A stretch of 64,000 nucleotides of DNA from Clostridiales bacterium (GCA_017561715.1 JAFZBN010000013.1:117583-181582); one strand, 5' to 3'. Numbered from the stretch's first letter, positions 24,966 to 34,068 are shown. Numbers and translations are program-made. Notes: generated by a model not told the origin, from the sequence alone.

Positions 24966-27326
24966 ATGTTTTTTCGCATACTGAAAAAAGAACTGAAAAA
25001 GAAAAAGGCCATGAACATCATCGTGTTCCTGTTCATCACACTGGCGGCATTGTTCGTAGGCGCCGGCCTTAATAACGTCATCAGCGTCGCGAACGGAACG
25101 GGCTACTACCTCGAACAGGCCGGCGTCGGTGACTACGTCATGATCACGATGGGCCCCAATTCCGTCGGCGAGCTCGACGAGATGCTCGAGACCGAGCCCT
25201 CCATCGAAGCCTATCGTCTGGACACCGTTATCTACGGTTCTCAGGACTCGCTGAAAAAAGGCGATGGAAGTAAGATCGAGACCAAGAACGTCATGCTGAT
25301 GCAGGACTATTCGAAGACCACATTCAACTTCTTCGATACAGATAATAATACGCCAAAAGCACTTGAGCCCGGCCATTGCTATGTCACCGGCAACTTCATG
25401 AAGAATAACGACCTGAAGGTCGGAGACATCCTTGAGATCGGTCAGTGTGATGTCACCGCCCGTCTGATCATTGACGGAAAAGTCAAGGATGCCCTTCTGG
25501 GATCTGACTTCATGGGAAATACACGAATCCTGCTTCACACAGAGGACTACGAGAAGTTCGCCGCAAGCGAAGAGATTCGGGAAAACTATTGTGGTCAGGT
25601 CTGCTGCATCGACACTAATGACGTCGACGCAGTCAAGGACGCAGCAGCTAAACACAACGCCGCGTTCTCACAGCCGGCTTCCGTCGTCTCTATCTGCTAC
25701 GTCATGGACATGATCGTTGCTTTCATCGTCCTGATCCTTTCGGTCTGCCTGATCATACTTTCCTTCGTCGTCCTGAAGGTCTCTCTTTCCTTCACGATCT
25801 CCAGAGAGTACCGCGAGATCGGCGTCATGAAGGCCATCGGCATCAAGAACAGAAAGATCCGTATTCTTTATCTGACCAAGTATCTGGGAATGGCAATCGT
25901 CGGTTCCGTTCTGGGCTTCTTCCTGAGTATCCCGGTCAACAATCTCCTTATGGCATCCGTCACTGAGAACATGATGCTCGGAAACAGCCTGGGGATCTGG
26001 ATCAACGCCATCGGCGCTTTCATCGTCGTCATCGTCATAGTATTCCTGGCATGGCTTGCTACCGGAAAGGTCAAGAAAGCTACTCCGGTCGACGCGATCC
26101 GCACCGGTCAAAGCGGCGAGCGCTACAACAAAAAGAGCAAGCTCCACTTAAGCCGTTCGAATAGATCTTCTGCCTCCTTCCTGGCGATCAACGATACGAT
26201 CAGCAGCCCGAAGAGATATATTTCCATCATCATCGCATTCACTCTCTGTATGCTCTTTGTCCTGATGATGGTCAACACCACCAACACCATGCAGAGCGAC
26301 AGATTGATCGAGACTTTCGCTCCGAAGAGTGATCTGTACCTTGACAGTGTTTCCGAAGCCATGAAGATCATGGGTCACGATGCGGAATATATGGAAAAGT
26401 ACTTCGACGAAAAAGACGCGAAACTTGCTGAGCTTGGTATCCCGGGCCACTTCTCCCAGCAGGGACAGTACACCTACCAGGTAGAAGTCAACGGCAAGCT
26501 CCATCGTGTGATCTGCGAATACGGTTTCCGCACCGATTTCGACAGCCTCACTTACGAAGAGGGAACGGCTCCGAGAAACAAAAACGAGATCGCGATCTCA
26601 ACGCACATGATCGATACGCTCGACGCGCACATCGGCGACACCGTCATCATCAACTTCGGTTCCGAAAAACTCGAGTGCACCATCACCGCCTACTACGAGT
26701 CATTCAACCAGATCGGTCAGGTCATCCGCCTGCATCCGGATGCCCCGGTCGATAACAAGTACTCCTCTTCCAGAATGGCTTTCCAGATCGACTTTGATGA
26801 TCACCCGAGCGCAAAAGTCATCGAAGAAAGAAAGGAGATCATCAGGGAGAACTTCACCAACGACAAGGTCGAGAACGCCGCCGAGTATGTAGCTTCCTGC
26901 ATCAGCGTAGTGCCCACGATGCTCGCCGTACAGTATCTCCTTCTCGGCATCACGATCCTCGTCGTCGTCCTGGTCACGATCCTCATGGAGATCTCCTTCA
27001 TCGCCGACGAGAAGAGCCAGATCGCGCTTCTTAAGGCCATCGGTTTCAGAAATAAAAAGATCTACATCTGGCACGTCCTGAGATTTCTGATCGTCACGCT
27101 CTTCGCCATGATCCTGGCCGCGGCGCTTTCGATCCCGATGACCAAGCTCTGCATCAGCCCGATCTTCGGCATGATGGGTACCAGCAAGATCGACTACGCG
27201 ATCGATCCCTTGCAGATCTTCCTGATCTACCCGGCGATCATCGTCATCACCACCTTGATCACCGCCTTCCTGACATCACTCACGAGCCGGTCCATCAAGT
27301 CCAGTGACACAGCGAACATCGAATAA
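24966..27326 (+). CDS. FtsX/MacB-type ABC transporter permease
   Basis: 786 residues. The start ATG has AAAGGA 8 bases before it; an open frame upstream is GC-rich leader. Layout: membrane segment 1 at ~17-37; an outer domain to ~235; three segments at ~245-270, ~300-325 and ~345-370; a link to a second half with a segment near ~420-440, a long outer domain, and three more segments near the C-terminus (LLLGITILVVVLVTILMEIS, LIVTLFAMILAAALSI, IFLIYPAIIVITTLITAFL). The motif REYREIGVMKAIGIKNRKIR and its C-terminal echo ALLKAIGFRNKKIY are the FtsX-type cytoplasmic coupling loops. It likely exports peptides or lipids or removes antimicrobials. The partner ATPase follows. Confidence 0.9.
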   Translation: MFFRILKKELKKKKAMNIIVFLFITLAALFVGAGLNNVISVANGTGYYLEQAGVGDYVMITMGPNSVGELDEMLETEPSIEAYRLDTVIYGSQDSLKKGDGSKIETKNVMLMQDYSKTTFNFFDTDNNTPKALEPGHCYVTGNFMKNNDLKVGDILEIGQCDVTARLIIDGKVKDALLGSDFMGNTRILLHTEDYEKFAASEEIRENYCGQVCCIDTNDVDAVKDAAAKHNAAFSQPASVVSICYVMDMIVAFIVLILSVCLIILSFVVLKVSLSFTISREYREIGVMKAIGIKNRKIRILYLTKYLGMAIVGSVLGFFLSIPVNNLLMASVTENMMLGNSLGIWINAIGAFIVVIVIVFLAWLATGKVKKATPVDAIRTGQSGERYNKKSKLHLSRSNRSSASFLAINDTISSPKRYISIIIAFTLCMLFVLMMVNTTNTMQSDRLIETFAPKSDLYLDSVSEAMKIMGHDAEYMEKYFDEKDAKLAELGIPGHFSQQGQYTYQVEVNGKLHRVICEYGFRTDFDSLTYEEGTAPRNKNEIAISTHMIDTLDAHIGDTVIINFGSEKLECTITAYYESFNQIGQVIRLHPDAPVDNKYSSSRMAFQIDFDDHPSAKVIEERKEIIRENFTNDKVENAAEYVASCISVVPTMLAVQYLLLGITILVVVLVTILMEISFIADEKSQIALLKAIGFRNKKIYIWHVLRFLIVTLFAMILAAALSIPMTKLCISPIFGMMGTSKIDYAIDPLQIFLIYPAIIVITTLITAFLTSLTSRSIKSSDTANIE

Positions 27327-27352
27327 TACCACGGCAAAAGCACTCGCCCCAA

Positions 27353-27383
27353 GCGGCGGAAAAACGAATAACAAACCCGCCGC
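27353..27383 (+). repeat. GC-rich hairpin between permease and ATPase genes
   Basis: GCGGCGG and CCGCCGC pair with a 17-base loop inside the 87-base gap. No T-run follows, so it is not a terminator. It may act as an RNA processing or stability element that sets the ratio of ATPase to permease. AAAAGCAC lies just before it (27336-27343). Confidence 0.5.
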
Positions 27384-27413
27384 CCCGCGGCACCGAATAC
27401 GGAGGAAAACAAA

Positions 27414-28172
27414 ATGAAAAAGTTAATGGAAGTAAAAGATCTGTGCAAGACATACGTTGTCGAAAAGCGTCAGAACAATGTCCTCAAGAACGTCACCTTC
27501 GACGTTGAGGAAGGCGAGATGGTCGGCATCATGGGTCCGTCCGGTTCCGGCAAGAGCACGCTTCTTTATTCGATCTCGGGCATGGACAAGGCCACATCCG
27601 GCCAGGTCAAGCTCGACGGGAAAGAGATCACGGCTCTTTCGGAAAAAGAACTCTCATCCGTCCGTCTGAACGACATGGGATTCATCTTCCAGCAGATGTT
27701 TATGATGAAGAACTTAACGATCATGGACAACATCCTTCTTCCCGCCATCGAGTGCGAAAAGAACGATGAATCGAGAAAAGACAAAGTCGCCCGCTGCGAA
27801 GACCTGATGAGAAAACTCGGCATCATCGAGATCGCCGGCAATGACATCAACGAGGTTTCCGGCGGACAGCTCCAGCGTGCCTGCATCGCGAGAAGCATGG
27901 TCAACAATCCGAAGATCCTTTTCGCCGATGAACCGACCGGCGCACTGAACCGTCAGTCCTCTGCCGAAGTCATCAACGAGATCAAGAAGCTCAATTCCGA
28001 GGGCACGACCGTTCTCATGGTCACCCACGACGCGAAGGTCGCTTCCAACTGCTCCCGTGTCCTTTACATCGCCGACGGAAACATCAAGAGCGAGTACAGA
28101 ATGCCGGAAGGCCTGTCCGAAAGAGACAGAGAGCGCGCACTCAACAACTGGCTCCTAGAGCTCGGATGGTAA
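27414..28172 (+). CDS. ABC transporter ATP-binding protein (MacB/LolD type)
   Basis: 252 residues. Walker A GPSGSGKST, Q loop FIFQQMFMMKNLT, signature VSGGQLQRACIARSM, Walker B ILFADEPTGALN, and His switch VMVTHDAKV. The sequence type is that of LolD/MacB/BceA ATPases, which pair with FtsX-like permeases such as the one just upstream. It drives the transporter with ATP at the inner membrane face. GGAGG lies 8 bases before the ATG. Two hairpins follow the stop. Confidence 0.95.
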   Translation: MKKLMEVKDLCKTYVVEKRQNNVLKNVTFDVEEGEMVGIMGPSGSGKSTLLYSISGMDKATSGQVKLDGKEITALSEKELSSVRLNDMGFIFQQMFMMKNLTIMDNILLPAIECEKNDESRKDKVARCEDLMRKLGIIEIAGNDINEVSGGQLQRACIARSMVNNPKILFADEPTGALNRQSSAEVINEIKKLNSEGTTVLMVTHDAKVASNCSRVLYIADGNIKSEYRMPEGLSERDRERALNNWLLELGW

Positions 28173-28181
28173 GAAAAGGCG

Positions 28182-28256
28182 TTATTTGCAGGCGGCTCTG
28201 CAAATAAGCATGAATAATCCGCGGGGTTATATGTATAAACCTCGCGGATTTTTTAT
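28182..28256 (+). terminator. Tandem hairpins ending the ABC operon
   Basis: The first hairpin, TTATTTGCAG with CTGCAAATAA (perfect 10 bp, 6-base loop), begins 10 bases after the stop. The second, 28216-28250, pairs AATCCGCG with CGCGGATT and is followed by TTTTTTAT, a normal rho-independent terminator. The first has no T-run and may stabilise the 3' end. Confidence 0.85.
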
Positions 28257-28270
28257 ATAATATCTATAGT

Positions 28271-28314
28271 CGTTGCTTGGGAGCAACGAAGTATGGTCCG
28301 ACATCATGGCGGAC
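28271..28314 (+). promoter_or_regulatory. Two short hairpins in the leader of the zinc-ribbon gene
   Basis: CGTTGCT-TGGG-AGCAACG (perfect 7 bp) is followed by GTCCG-9 bases-CGGAC. A TATAAT lies at 28255-28260, directly after the preceding terminator, so both hairpins would be near the 5' end of the transcript. The second hairpin stops about 18 bases before the start codon. Role unknown. Confidence 0.5.
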
Positions 28315-28332
28315 AGAATGGAGAAATGAAAA

Positions 28333-29586
28333 ATGGCAACACTTTGCAAGAACTGCGGTCATGCTCTGGTATTCGATCCCTCGATCCAGAAGGTGCGCTG
28401 CTATCAGTGCGGAAGCACATTCTTCGCAGAAGAAGTCGAAAGCGAAAGCAAGAAATACGTACAGGATAAAAAGGCAGTTTCCATGGCGCAGGTCTATGGA
28501 CAGGACGTAGCCGGTGCCGCAAAAGAATATCTCGACTGCTACATCTACACATGCAGCGAGTGCGGCGGTGAGGTCATGATCACCGGCACCGAAGTTTCGA
28601 CAAAGTGCGTTTACTGCGGAAACCCGACAGTCGTATTCAGCCGAATCAGCAAGGAAGAATGCCCGGAGTTCATTATCCCCTTCGCGATCACAAAAGAGCA
28701 GGCGCTCGAGTGCATCAACAAGGAGATCGGACACGGACTCTTCGTTCCGGACGCGGTCAAGCACTTCACACCTGAAAGCGTTCACGGTATTTACATTCCG
28801 TACTGGCTCGTTGACGCGGACAGATCTGAAGCCGCGATCATCAGAAAGAAGACATCCAACGGCAAGAACACGACCATCACATACCACGGTCGCGCAGGCA
28901 GAATGCGTCTGAAGAATCTTCCGGTCGATGCCTGCACGATGCTTTCGGACGAGAGCAGCACGAGATTAGAGCCGTATGACTTCTCGAAGATGGTGCTTTT
29001 CGATGAGGATTATCTTCTGGGATTCTATTCCAACTCCTCGGACCTGACATACGGCTTTCTCACCCAGGCCGTCGACAAAAGAGCGTGCCAGATGTTCGAT
29101 GAGATGATGATGAAGTCGGTTAAAGGCGGCGGAACGAAAACGGTCATCAACTACAGAGGCAGCACGGCCATCGATCCGGATGTCAAGTACGCGCTGCTTC
29201 CGGTATGGTTTGTCACCTTTGATTATGAGGGCAAGCACAACACGATCCTCGTAAACGGTCAGACCGGCAAAGTCGTTTGCGGTCTTCCGATCCGAAAAGT
29301 ACTGTTCTACACGCTTCTGACCATCACCTGCATCGCGCTTGTGATCCTCTTCTCGGTTTTGTTCTATCACATCATCTACGCGATGATGAGCTCCTACGCG
29401 AGAAGCAAGCCAAGAAGATCTTCCAGCAGCAGTAATAACAGCAGCGGAAAGATCGTCGTCGGATTGATCGCCACGGGTGTCGTCATGGCGATCGCCGGCG
29501 TGAAAAAGATCAAGAACGTTATCGCGAAGCTGAAATTGACACAGTCTTCGCAGACATTTAACTTTACGAAAAAGAGACAGGAGTAA
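28333..29586 (+). CDS. Membrane protein with two N-terminal zinc ribbons
   Basis: 417 residues. Two TFIIB-like ribbons: CKNCG...CYQCG at ~5-26 and CSECG...CVYCG at ~76-98. A long soluble region follows (IPYWLVDADRSEAAI, and LLGFYSNSSDL further on), then membrane segments at ~315-343 (VLFYTLLTITCIALVILFSV) and ~372-388, and a basic C-terminus. The IPYWL and LPVWFVTF blocks recur in clostridial zinc-ribbon membrane proteins of unknown role. It lies just before a low-complexity membrane protein; the five-base gap suggests one operon. Confidence 0.78.
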   Translation: MATLCKNCGHALVFDPSIQKVRCYQCGSTFFAEEVESESKKYVQDKKAVSMAQVYGQDVAGAAKEYLDCYIYTCSECGGEVMITGTEVSTKCVYCGNPTVVFSRISKEECPEFIIPFAITKEQALECINKEIGHGLFVPDAVKHFTPESVHGIYIPYWLVDADRSEAAIIRKKTSNGKNTTITYHGRAGRMRLKNLPVDACTMLSDESSTRLEPYDFSKMVLFDEDYLLGFYSNSSDLTYGFLTQAVDKRACQMFDEMMMKSVKGGGTKTVINYRGSTAIDPDVKYALLPVWFVTFDYEGKHNTILVNGQTGKVVCGLPIRKVLFYTLLTITCIALVILFSVLFYHIIYAMMSSYARSKPRRSSSSSNNSSGKIVVGLIATGVVMAIAGVKKIKNVIAKLKLTQSSQTFNFTKKRQE

Positions 29587-29591
29587 TCAAC

Positions 29592-30149
29592 ATGAATGGC
29601 GTAGCAATATTTTTAGGTATCCTGATGGGCGGATCCCTGGGAGTCGGTGTCGCATTTCTGATCTTCGGTTCTCTTTTAAACCGCTCGAATAACCACGGAG
29701 ACTCTGTCGGAGAAAACAGCAGATACACGGGCGGCATCGCCTACTCGGCTCAGCTCGATAAGAAGCTGCATAAAGCGGAAAGCCAGTCCGAGTTCCTGAA
29801 TACATACTATGTGCCGCTTCAGTCGGATCCTGTGTTCAGGACTCCGTCGGCACGTGTAGTAAGAAAGATGCCGACACCGCAGGCTCCGGTCGCACAAGCA
29901 CAGACGGCACCTCAAGTCTCGCCTGTCGCGGTAGCGGCAGCGGCAACGGGATTCCCGTCTTCCACGGCTTTCCCGACTGCTCCGGCAGCACAGGCAGTGC
30001 AGGCCACTCAGGCGGCAACGGTACAGGCAGCGCAGAACTATCAGGCAGCTCAAGCTTATCAGGCTGCTCAGACCGCTCCGGTCGCGCCGGCGGCCCCGCA
30101 ATCCCCGACACAGCAGGACTATGAGAACTATCAGCACCTGTCGGATTAA
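29592..30149 (+). CDS. Membrane-anchored Pro/Ala/Gln-rich protein
   Basis: 185 residues. One N-terminal membrane segment (~4-26, FLGILMGGSLGVGVAFLIFG), a short linker, then ~95 residues made almost wholly of Ala, Gln, Pro, Val and Thr in loose repeats (AQAVQATQAATVQAAQNYQA). AGGAG lies 8 bases before the ATG. It is probably a membrane tether with a disordered tail; co-transcribed with the zinc-ribbon membrane protein. No family recognised. Confidence 0.7.
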   Translation: MNGVAIFLGILMGGSLGVGVAFLIFGSLLNRSNNHGDSVGENSRYTGGIAYSAQLDKKLHKAESQSEFLNTYYVPLQSDPVFRTPSARVVRKMPTPQAPVAQAQTAPQVSPVAVAAAATGFPSSTAFPTAPAAQAVQATQAATVQAAQNYQAAQAYQAAQTAPVAPAAPQSPTQQDYENYQHLSD

Positions 30150-30178
30150 CGGTGTTACATAAGTAAAAAGGGCATAAG

Positions 30179-30256
30179 AAAAGAACTCTTCCGGAAGATG
30201 CCTCCGCACAAGCGTTAGCGCGGAGGACCCGCATCAGAGGAAGAGTTCTTTTTCTT
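30179..30256. terminator. Large bidirectional terminator between convergent genes
   Basis: AAAAGAACTCTTCC pairs with GGAAGAGTTCTTTT, with inner stems GATG/CATC and CCTCCGC/GCGGAGG. T-rich tails occur on the plus side and, in mirror form, A-rich on the other, so it can end both the 29592-30149 and the 30271-30855 transcripts. Confidence 0.85.
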
Positions 30257-30270
30257 CGTCTTTTAGATGA

Positions 30271-30855
30271 TTACAGCATCGTGTTCTTCAGAATATTGAG
30301 AAGATCGGTGCCGTCGATTCCTGTCTTGGCGTCTTTGTCGTCAGGATCTTTCATGAAGTTCTTGAGGAATCCGCCAATGAAAGAACCGCTGTCTTTCTCT
30401 GCCTTTGCTTTTCGCTCGGCAGCTTCTTTCGCAACGCTCTCTTCAGTATCCGGCTTAGCTGCTGCGGAGATGGAAGAAAGGAGAGACGGAGCGATATTAC
30501 TCAGGATCGCACTGGACTGGTCGAAATTGATACCGGCCTTTTTCGCGATGGAGGAAATGAAATCATCCTTGCCGTCGCCCATGATCTTGCCGATGATCTT
30601 ATTGCCGTCGGTTGCGTCTGCGTTAGCGATCTGAGAAGTAACGTCACTGTCATCTTCGTGCTGGGCGAGCGCACCCATCAGGGCCTTTGCGCCTTTGCTT
30701 GAAGAAGCGTTCTTGGTCATTGATCCGATCAAAGAAGGAACGGCCGAGAACAGTGCTTTTTCAATAGAATCAGCGGATACGCCTGCCTTTTCCGTCAGAG
30801 CTTCGAGGGACGGAGCGGAGGTCATATTCTTAAGAATCGATTTAACAAGATCCAT
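30271..30855 (-). CDS. DUF937-type protein
   Basis: 194 residues, soluble and helical. The repeats ALFSAVPSLIGSMTKN and SSAILSNIAPSLLSSISAA, with KIIGKIMGDG between them, fit DUF937, a family of bacterial proteins of unknown role. The C-terminus has a charged section (SVAKEAAERKAKAEKDSG) and a Gly/Phe-rich end. No signal peptide. It is transcribed alone. Confidence 0.78.
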   Translation of the reverse strand: MDLVKSILKNMTSAPSLEALTEKAGVSADSIEKALFSAVPSLIGSMTKNASSSKGAKALMGALAQHEDDSDVTSQIANADATDGNKIIGKIMGDGKDDFISSIAKKAGINFDQSSAILSNIAPSLLSSISAAAKPDTEESVAKEAAERKAKAEKDSGSFIGGFLKNFMKDPDDKDAKTGIDGTDLLNILKNTML

Positions 30856-30909
30856 GTACTACACCTGCCTTATATCTGGGATTAATATATCTTGATTTTA
30901 CCACAGCCG

Positions 30910-30946
30910 AGAAAAAGGGGAGCATCTTCATTTCGGACGCTCCCCC
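30910..30946 (-). terminator. Terminator downstream of hsp20
   Basis: GGGGAGC pairs with GCTCCCC, followed on the minus strand by TTTTTCTC. It lies about 67 bases after the Hsp20 stop. Confidence 0.8.
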
Positions 30947-31012
30947 TCATTCGAAGGTTTATGGGTAAGGTATATTTATGGCGTTGTTATCGTTTCGGCG
31001 CGGCCGGAAGCA

Positions 31013-31456
31013 TCAGCCCTCGATCGCAATGGTGTTATTGCCCGGAAGGTTCATCTCCTTCTTCGGGATATCGAGCTTCAGGACACCGTCCTCGTACTTG
31101 GCCTTAACGTCTTCGGTTCTGACGCCTTCGCCTACGTAGAAGCTCCTCTGCATCGCGCCGGCGTATCTTTCCTGACGGATGATCTTGCCGTGCTTGTCTT
31201 TCTTCTCCGTGTCGAGCCCCTTGGTCGCGCTGATGGTCATATAGCCGTCTTCCAGCTTGACATTGATCTCGTCTTTCTTAAAGCCCGGAAGATCGACCTC
31301 CAGCTCGTAAGTACCATCGGTCTCCTTAACATCGGTCTTCATGATATGGCTTGCGTTCTTGCCGTACAGACGTCTGTCGACATTCGCCAGTTCCCTCATC
31401 GGGAAGCCCATCCAATCATCAAACAAGTTCTCTCCAAAAATACCAGACATCAACAT
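31013..31456 (-). CDS. Small heat-shock protein Hsp20 (alpha-crystallin)
   Basis: 147 residues. The alpha-crystallin domain spans ~38-145: YELEVDLPGFKKDEINVKLE, YMTISATKG, RSFYVGEGVRTEDVKAKYED, then GVLKLDIPKKE with the C-terminal I-x-I-like NTIAIEG. It is an ATP-independent holdase for unfolding proteins in the cytosol. GGAGG lies 8 bases before the ATG. A CIRCE element overlaps its promoter, so HrcA repression is expected, which is less usual for hsp20 than for groE or dnaK. Confidence 0.95.
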   Translation of the reverse strand: MLMSGIFGENLFDDWMGFPMRELANVDRRLYGKNASHIMKTDVKETDGTYELEVDLPGFKKDEINVKLEDGYMTISATKGLDTEKKDKHGKIIRQERYAGAMQRSFYVGEGVRTEDVKAKYEDGVLKLDIPKKEMNLPGNNTIAIEG

Positions 31457-31544
31457 ACTTCATTCCTCCTTTTTATGTTGTTATCTCGCATCGGGGCGGA
31501 GGTCTTATCATCTATTTGGATCTTCGTTCCTTTGTTTCGCCTAC

Positions 31545-31572
31545 ATTATAGTTCCAAAATTAGCACTGTCAA
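31545..31572 (-). promoter_or_regulatory. hsp20 promoter
   Basis: On the minus strand TTGACA and TATAAT are separated by 16 bases, a near-consensus promoter. The -35 box lies inside the CIRCE element. Confidence 0.85.
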
Positions 31573-31586
31573 GGTAAGAGTGCTAA
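31560..31586 (-). promoter_or_regulatory. CIRCE operator (HrcA-binding site)
   Basis: TTAGCACTG, nine bases, GAGTGCTAA. This matches the CIRCE consensus TTAGCACTC-N9-GAGTGCTAA with a single mismatch in the left arm. It covers the -35 box of the hsp20 promoter, so HrcA would block polymerase directly. Confidence 0.93.
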
Positions 31587-31710
31587 TAAAAACTGCACAA
31601 CTTTCAGATCCGAAAATTGTGCAGATTTTAATCATTCATTATTCGCGAAAAGCACTATAATGCAGGGGGATGTGCTTCGACTTCGAGGCGCATCTCTTTT
31701 TGCGGGTCCG

Positions 31711-34068
31711 TTACTCTTCCGTAGCGGACTCGACGGCTGCGCTCTTATCCTGAAAGCGTACGCGCAGGATATAGGAGATCGCCTTTCTGAGTCTCGAAGC
31801 ACCCTTCTTCTGCTTCTCGAGGTTATGCTCACCGAAGCGGATGATATAGGACAGTTCTTTTTCCGAGATCGTATCGCGGCTGTACTCGGCCTTGTCCACG
31901 ATCTTCTTGACGGCGCGCGAACCCTTTCCTTCCAGGATATAAAGATGCATCTTGTAGTAAGAGTTATAGACGCTCGCCTTCTCGTTGGCCGTCTTATTTC
32001 TCAACCGCAGTTTCCAGAACAGGACATAGCCCAGTCGGATGGCGCCGATCACAAGAAGGATACTTAGGATCGTAACAAGCACCCTGACGACGCCGGACAT
32101 AGAGGAACCGCCCTCTTCTTCGATCTCCTCAGGAACAGGTGTTACCGTGTGAACCGGCACCGGCGACGGTGTCGGTGTGTACTGGAAGTCATAGACCATA
32201 TCGCCGTATTCTTTCGCGATCGCGTATGCGTTGAAATAGCTCGCCACGACGTTATTACCCGGAGTCGGATCGTCGAGTACCCAGCCGTAATCCGGATCGA
32301 AGAACTCGAACCAGGCATGCGCGTTCGTCATGGAGACCTGGGTCGGCTTTCCGCCCGGATCCGTGTCTGCATAGTAGCCCGAAACATAGCGTGTCGGAAC
32401 ATCGATCATACGAAGAAGTACGGCAGCCGTCGTCGCATAATGCACGCAGAAACCGGAACGGCTCTCGGTGATGAACCATGTGACGAAATCCGCGCCCTCC
32501 GGCGGATACGGGGTATCCTTACTGTACGGATGCAGGTTTCTTACATAATCGACGACTCGCGCGACTTTTTCGGCCGTGGTCATCTTACTCGGATCCTCGA
32601 GAAGCTCGAGGTACCATTCAGGGAGCTTTCCGCATTCGAGAAGGCTCTTTCTGGTCTCTTCCGGAACATAAAGGCAGGTCTCGTAGACCTCTTTAAGATA
32701 CGAATCCGTCCAGTCTACATCGCGCTTTCTCGGGACCATGTTATAGGCATAGGAATAGCTGCTCGCGCCGTTACTGTACATCAGTTCCTGAAGATTCCAT
32801 GTCGCGCTTTCGGTGAGATCCATCTCGCTGTATTTGCTGTCGGAGCCGATATAGAAGTTATCGACATACTCCGGAATAAGCTTCGCGTCGATCGGGCAAA
32901 GCGTGTTGATCGTGATCACGAAGTCCGCTTCTTTTGACTCGGTTCGGTCTTCGGTAATGAAGTGGGAATCCGGAAGCGTTACTTTCGGATCCTTGTTTGT
33001 GTCATATGTGCTCCAGCTGCCGTTGTCGAGGACCTCGAGGCTGGCGCAGCGCAGGTAGACGATACGTCCCTGCAGGAGAATGATATGGTTGTCGTTAACA
33101 TTTCGGGAGACCTCGAAGATCTTAACATCCGGCGGGTTAAAGAATCCGACCTTCGAAAAGTCTTCGGAGAAGCTGGTAGTCGCGAGGCCTTGACCTTCGC
33201 CGTTTCCGGCAACGACACTTCCCATGTAGCCTTCGTACACATCCTTGACTTCTTCTTCGGGCTTTTCTTCTTTGTTCTGAAGCTTTACATGAAGTTCGTG
33301 CAGAATATTCTGAAGCCCGTCGTAATACTTCGTCGCCAGCTTGTTGTAGCTGTATTCGTTTGACGGGAACATACCCGCGACGAGCATACAGAAAGCAATG
33401 ACCGGGGCAGCCAGGATGAGCATGCGTTTATCTGTGCTTCCGTCGCCGAGGCGCTTAACGAAGCCGAAAAGCAGAAGGAGCAATATACCCGCGACGGCCA
33501 GCTGGCAGGGCCAGGCGTCAGGCAGCAGGTAGGTGATCCTGGTCGTTACGAAGAAGAACGGGATATACCATGCGAGAGAAAGCAGCACGGACAGGCGCTT
33601 TTCGATCACGAGCGTCGTAAAGTAAACAGGAAGGATGTTGATGAGGAGCATCAGGCAGGTGACGTCGGTCTTTGCTTCTTCGAGCGCCGAAGTGCCGTGG
33701 ATCATCGGTCTTAACTCCTGAAAAGCTCTCTGCTGGAGCACCGAGTACGCGTACTCGGCCGATTCCTGCACGTAGAAGATATCGAACAATACGATCATTA
33801 GTGACGCGAACGCGAAGAAGATCAGGACGATGATCGACGTCGCTTTGCCTTTTTCGAAATGGCAGTACGCGCAAAGTGCGCTGATCGCGATCAGGATCGG
33901 TGTGAATACGATGTATGTCATCGGTAGATTGAATGTGGACGCGACCATGCCGGTAAATCCCAGGCTGAGTAAAGAGGCGAGGAAGATCGCGAAGATCACC
34001 GTCAGGCGCGTTGCCTCGATCGGCTTTTTCACTGCGTGGATCACGGTTTCCGGATTCTTATTTCTCAT
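31711..34068 (-). CDS. Membrane transglutaminase-like protease/transferase (TgpA type)
   Basis: 785 residues. Six or so membrane segments lie in the first ~230 residues. The transglutaminase-like core is near ~520-610 with all three catalytic residues: Cys in SGFCVHYATTA, His in NAHAWFEFF and Asp in VLDDPTPGN. Another segment is near ~665-685 and a ~90-residue cytoplasmic tail follows. It is the outer-face member of the MoxR-DUF58-transglutaminase set, whose substrates are mostly unknown. Its start overlaps the DUF58 gene by 11 bases, so the two are translated together. Confidence 0.9.
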   Translation of the reverse strand: MRNKNPETVIHAVKKPIEATRLTVIFAIFLASLLSLGFTGMVASTFNLPMTYIVFTPILIAISALCAYCHFEKGKATSIIVLIFFAFASLMIVLFDIFYVQESAEYAYSVLQQRAFQELRPMIHGTSALEEAKTDVTCLMLLINILPVYFTTLVIEKRLSVLLSLAWYIPFFFVTTRITYLLPDAWPCQLAVAGILLLLLFGFVKRLGDGSTDKRMLILAAPVIAFCMLVAGMFPSNEYSYNKLATKYYDGLQNILHELHVKLQNKEEKPEEEVKDVYEGYMGSVVAGNGEGQGLATTSFSEDFSKVGFFNPPDVKIFEVSRNVNDNHIILLQGRIVYLRCASLEVLDNGSWSTYDTNKDPKVTLPDSHFITEDRTESKEADFVITINTLCPIDAKLIPEYVDNFYIGSDSKYSEMDLTESATWNLQELMYSNGASSYSYAYNMVPRKRDVDWTDSYLKEVYETCLYVPEETRKSLLECGKLPEWYLELLEDPSKMTTAEKVARVVDYVRNLHPYSKDTPYPPEGADFVTWFITESRSGFCVHYATTAAVLLRMIDVPTRYVSGYYADTDPGGKPTQVSMTNAHAWFEFFDPDYGWVLDDPTPGNNVVASYFNAYAIAKEYGDMVYDFQYTPTPSPVPVHTVTPVPEEIEEEGGSSMSGVVRVLVTILSILLVIGAIRLGYVLFWKLRLRNKTANEKASVYNSYYKMHLYILEGKGSRAVKKIVDKAEYSRDTISEKELSYIIRFGEHNLEKQKKGASRLRKAISYILRVRFQDKSAAVESATEE

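Noticed and set aside
31667..31700. Terminator of the transglutaminase operon
   Set aside because: The hairpin GATGTGC...GCGCATC has its T-run on the + strand, the wrong direction for the minus-strand operon.
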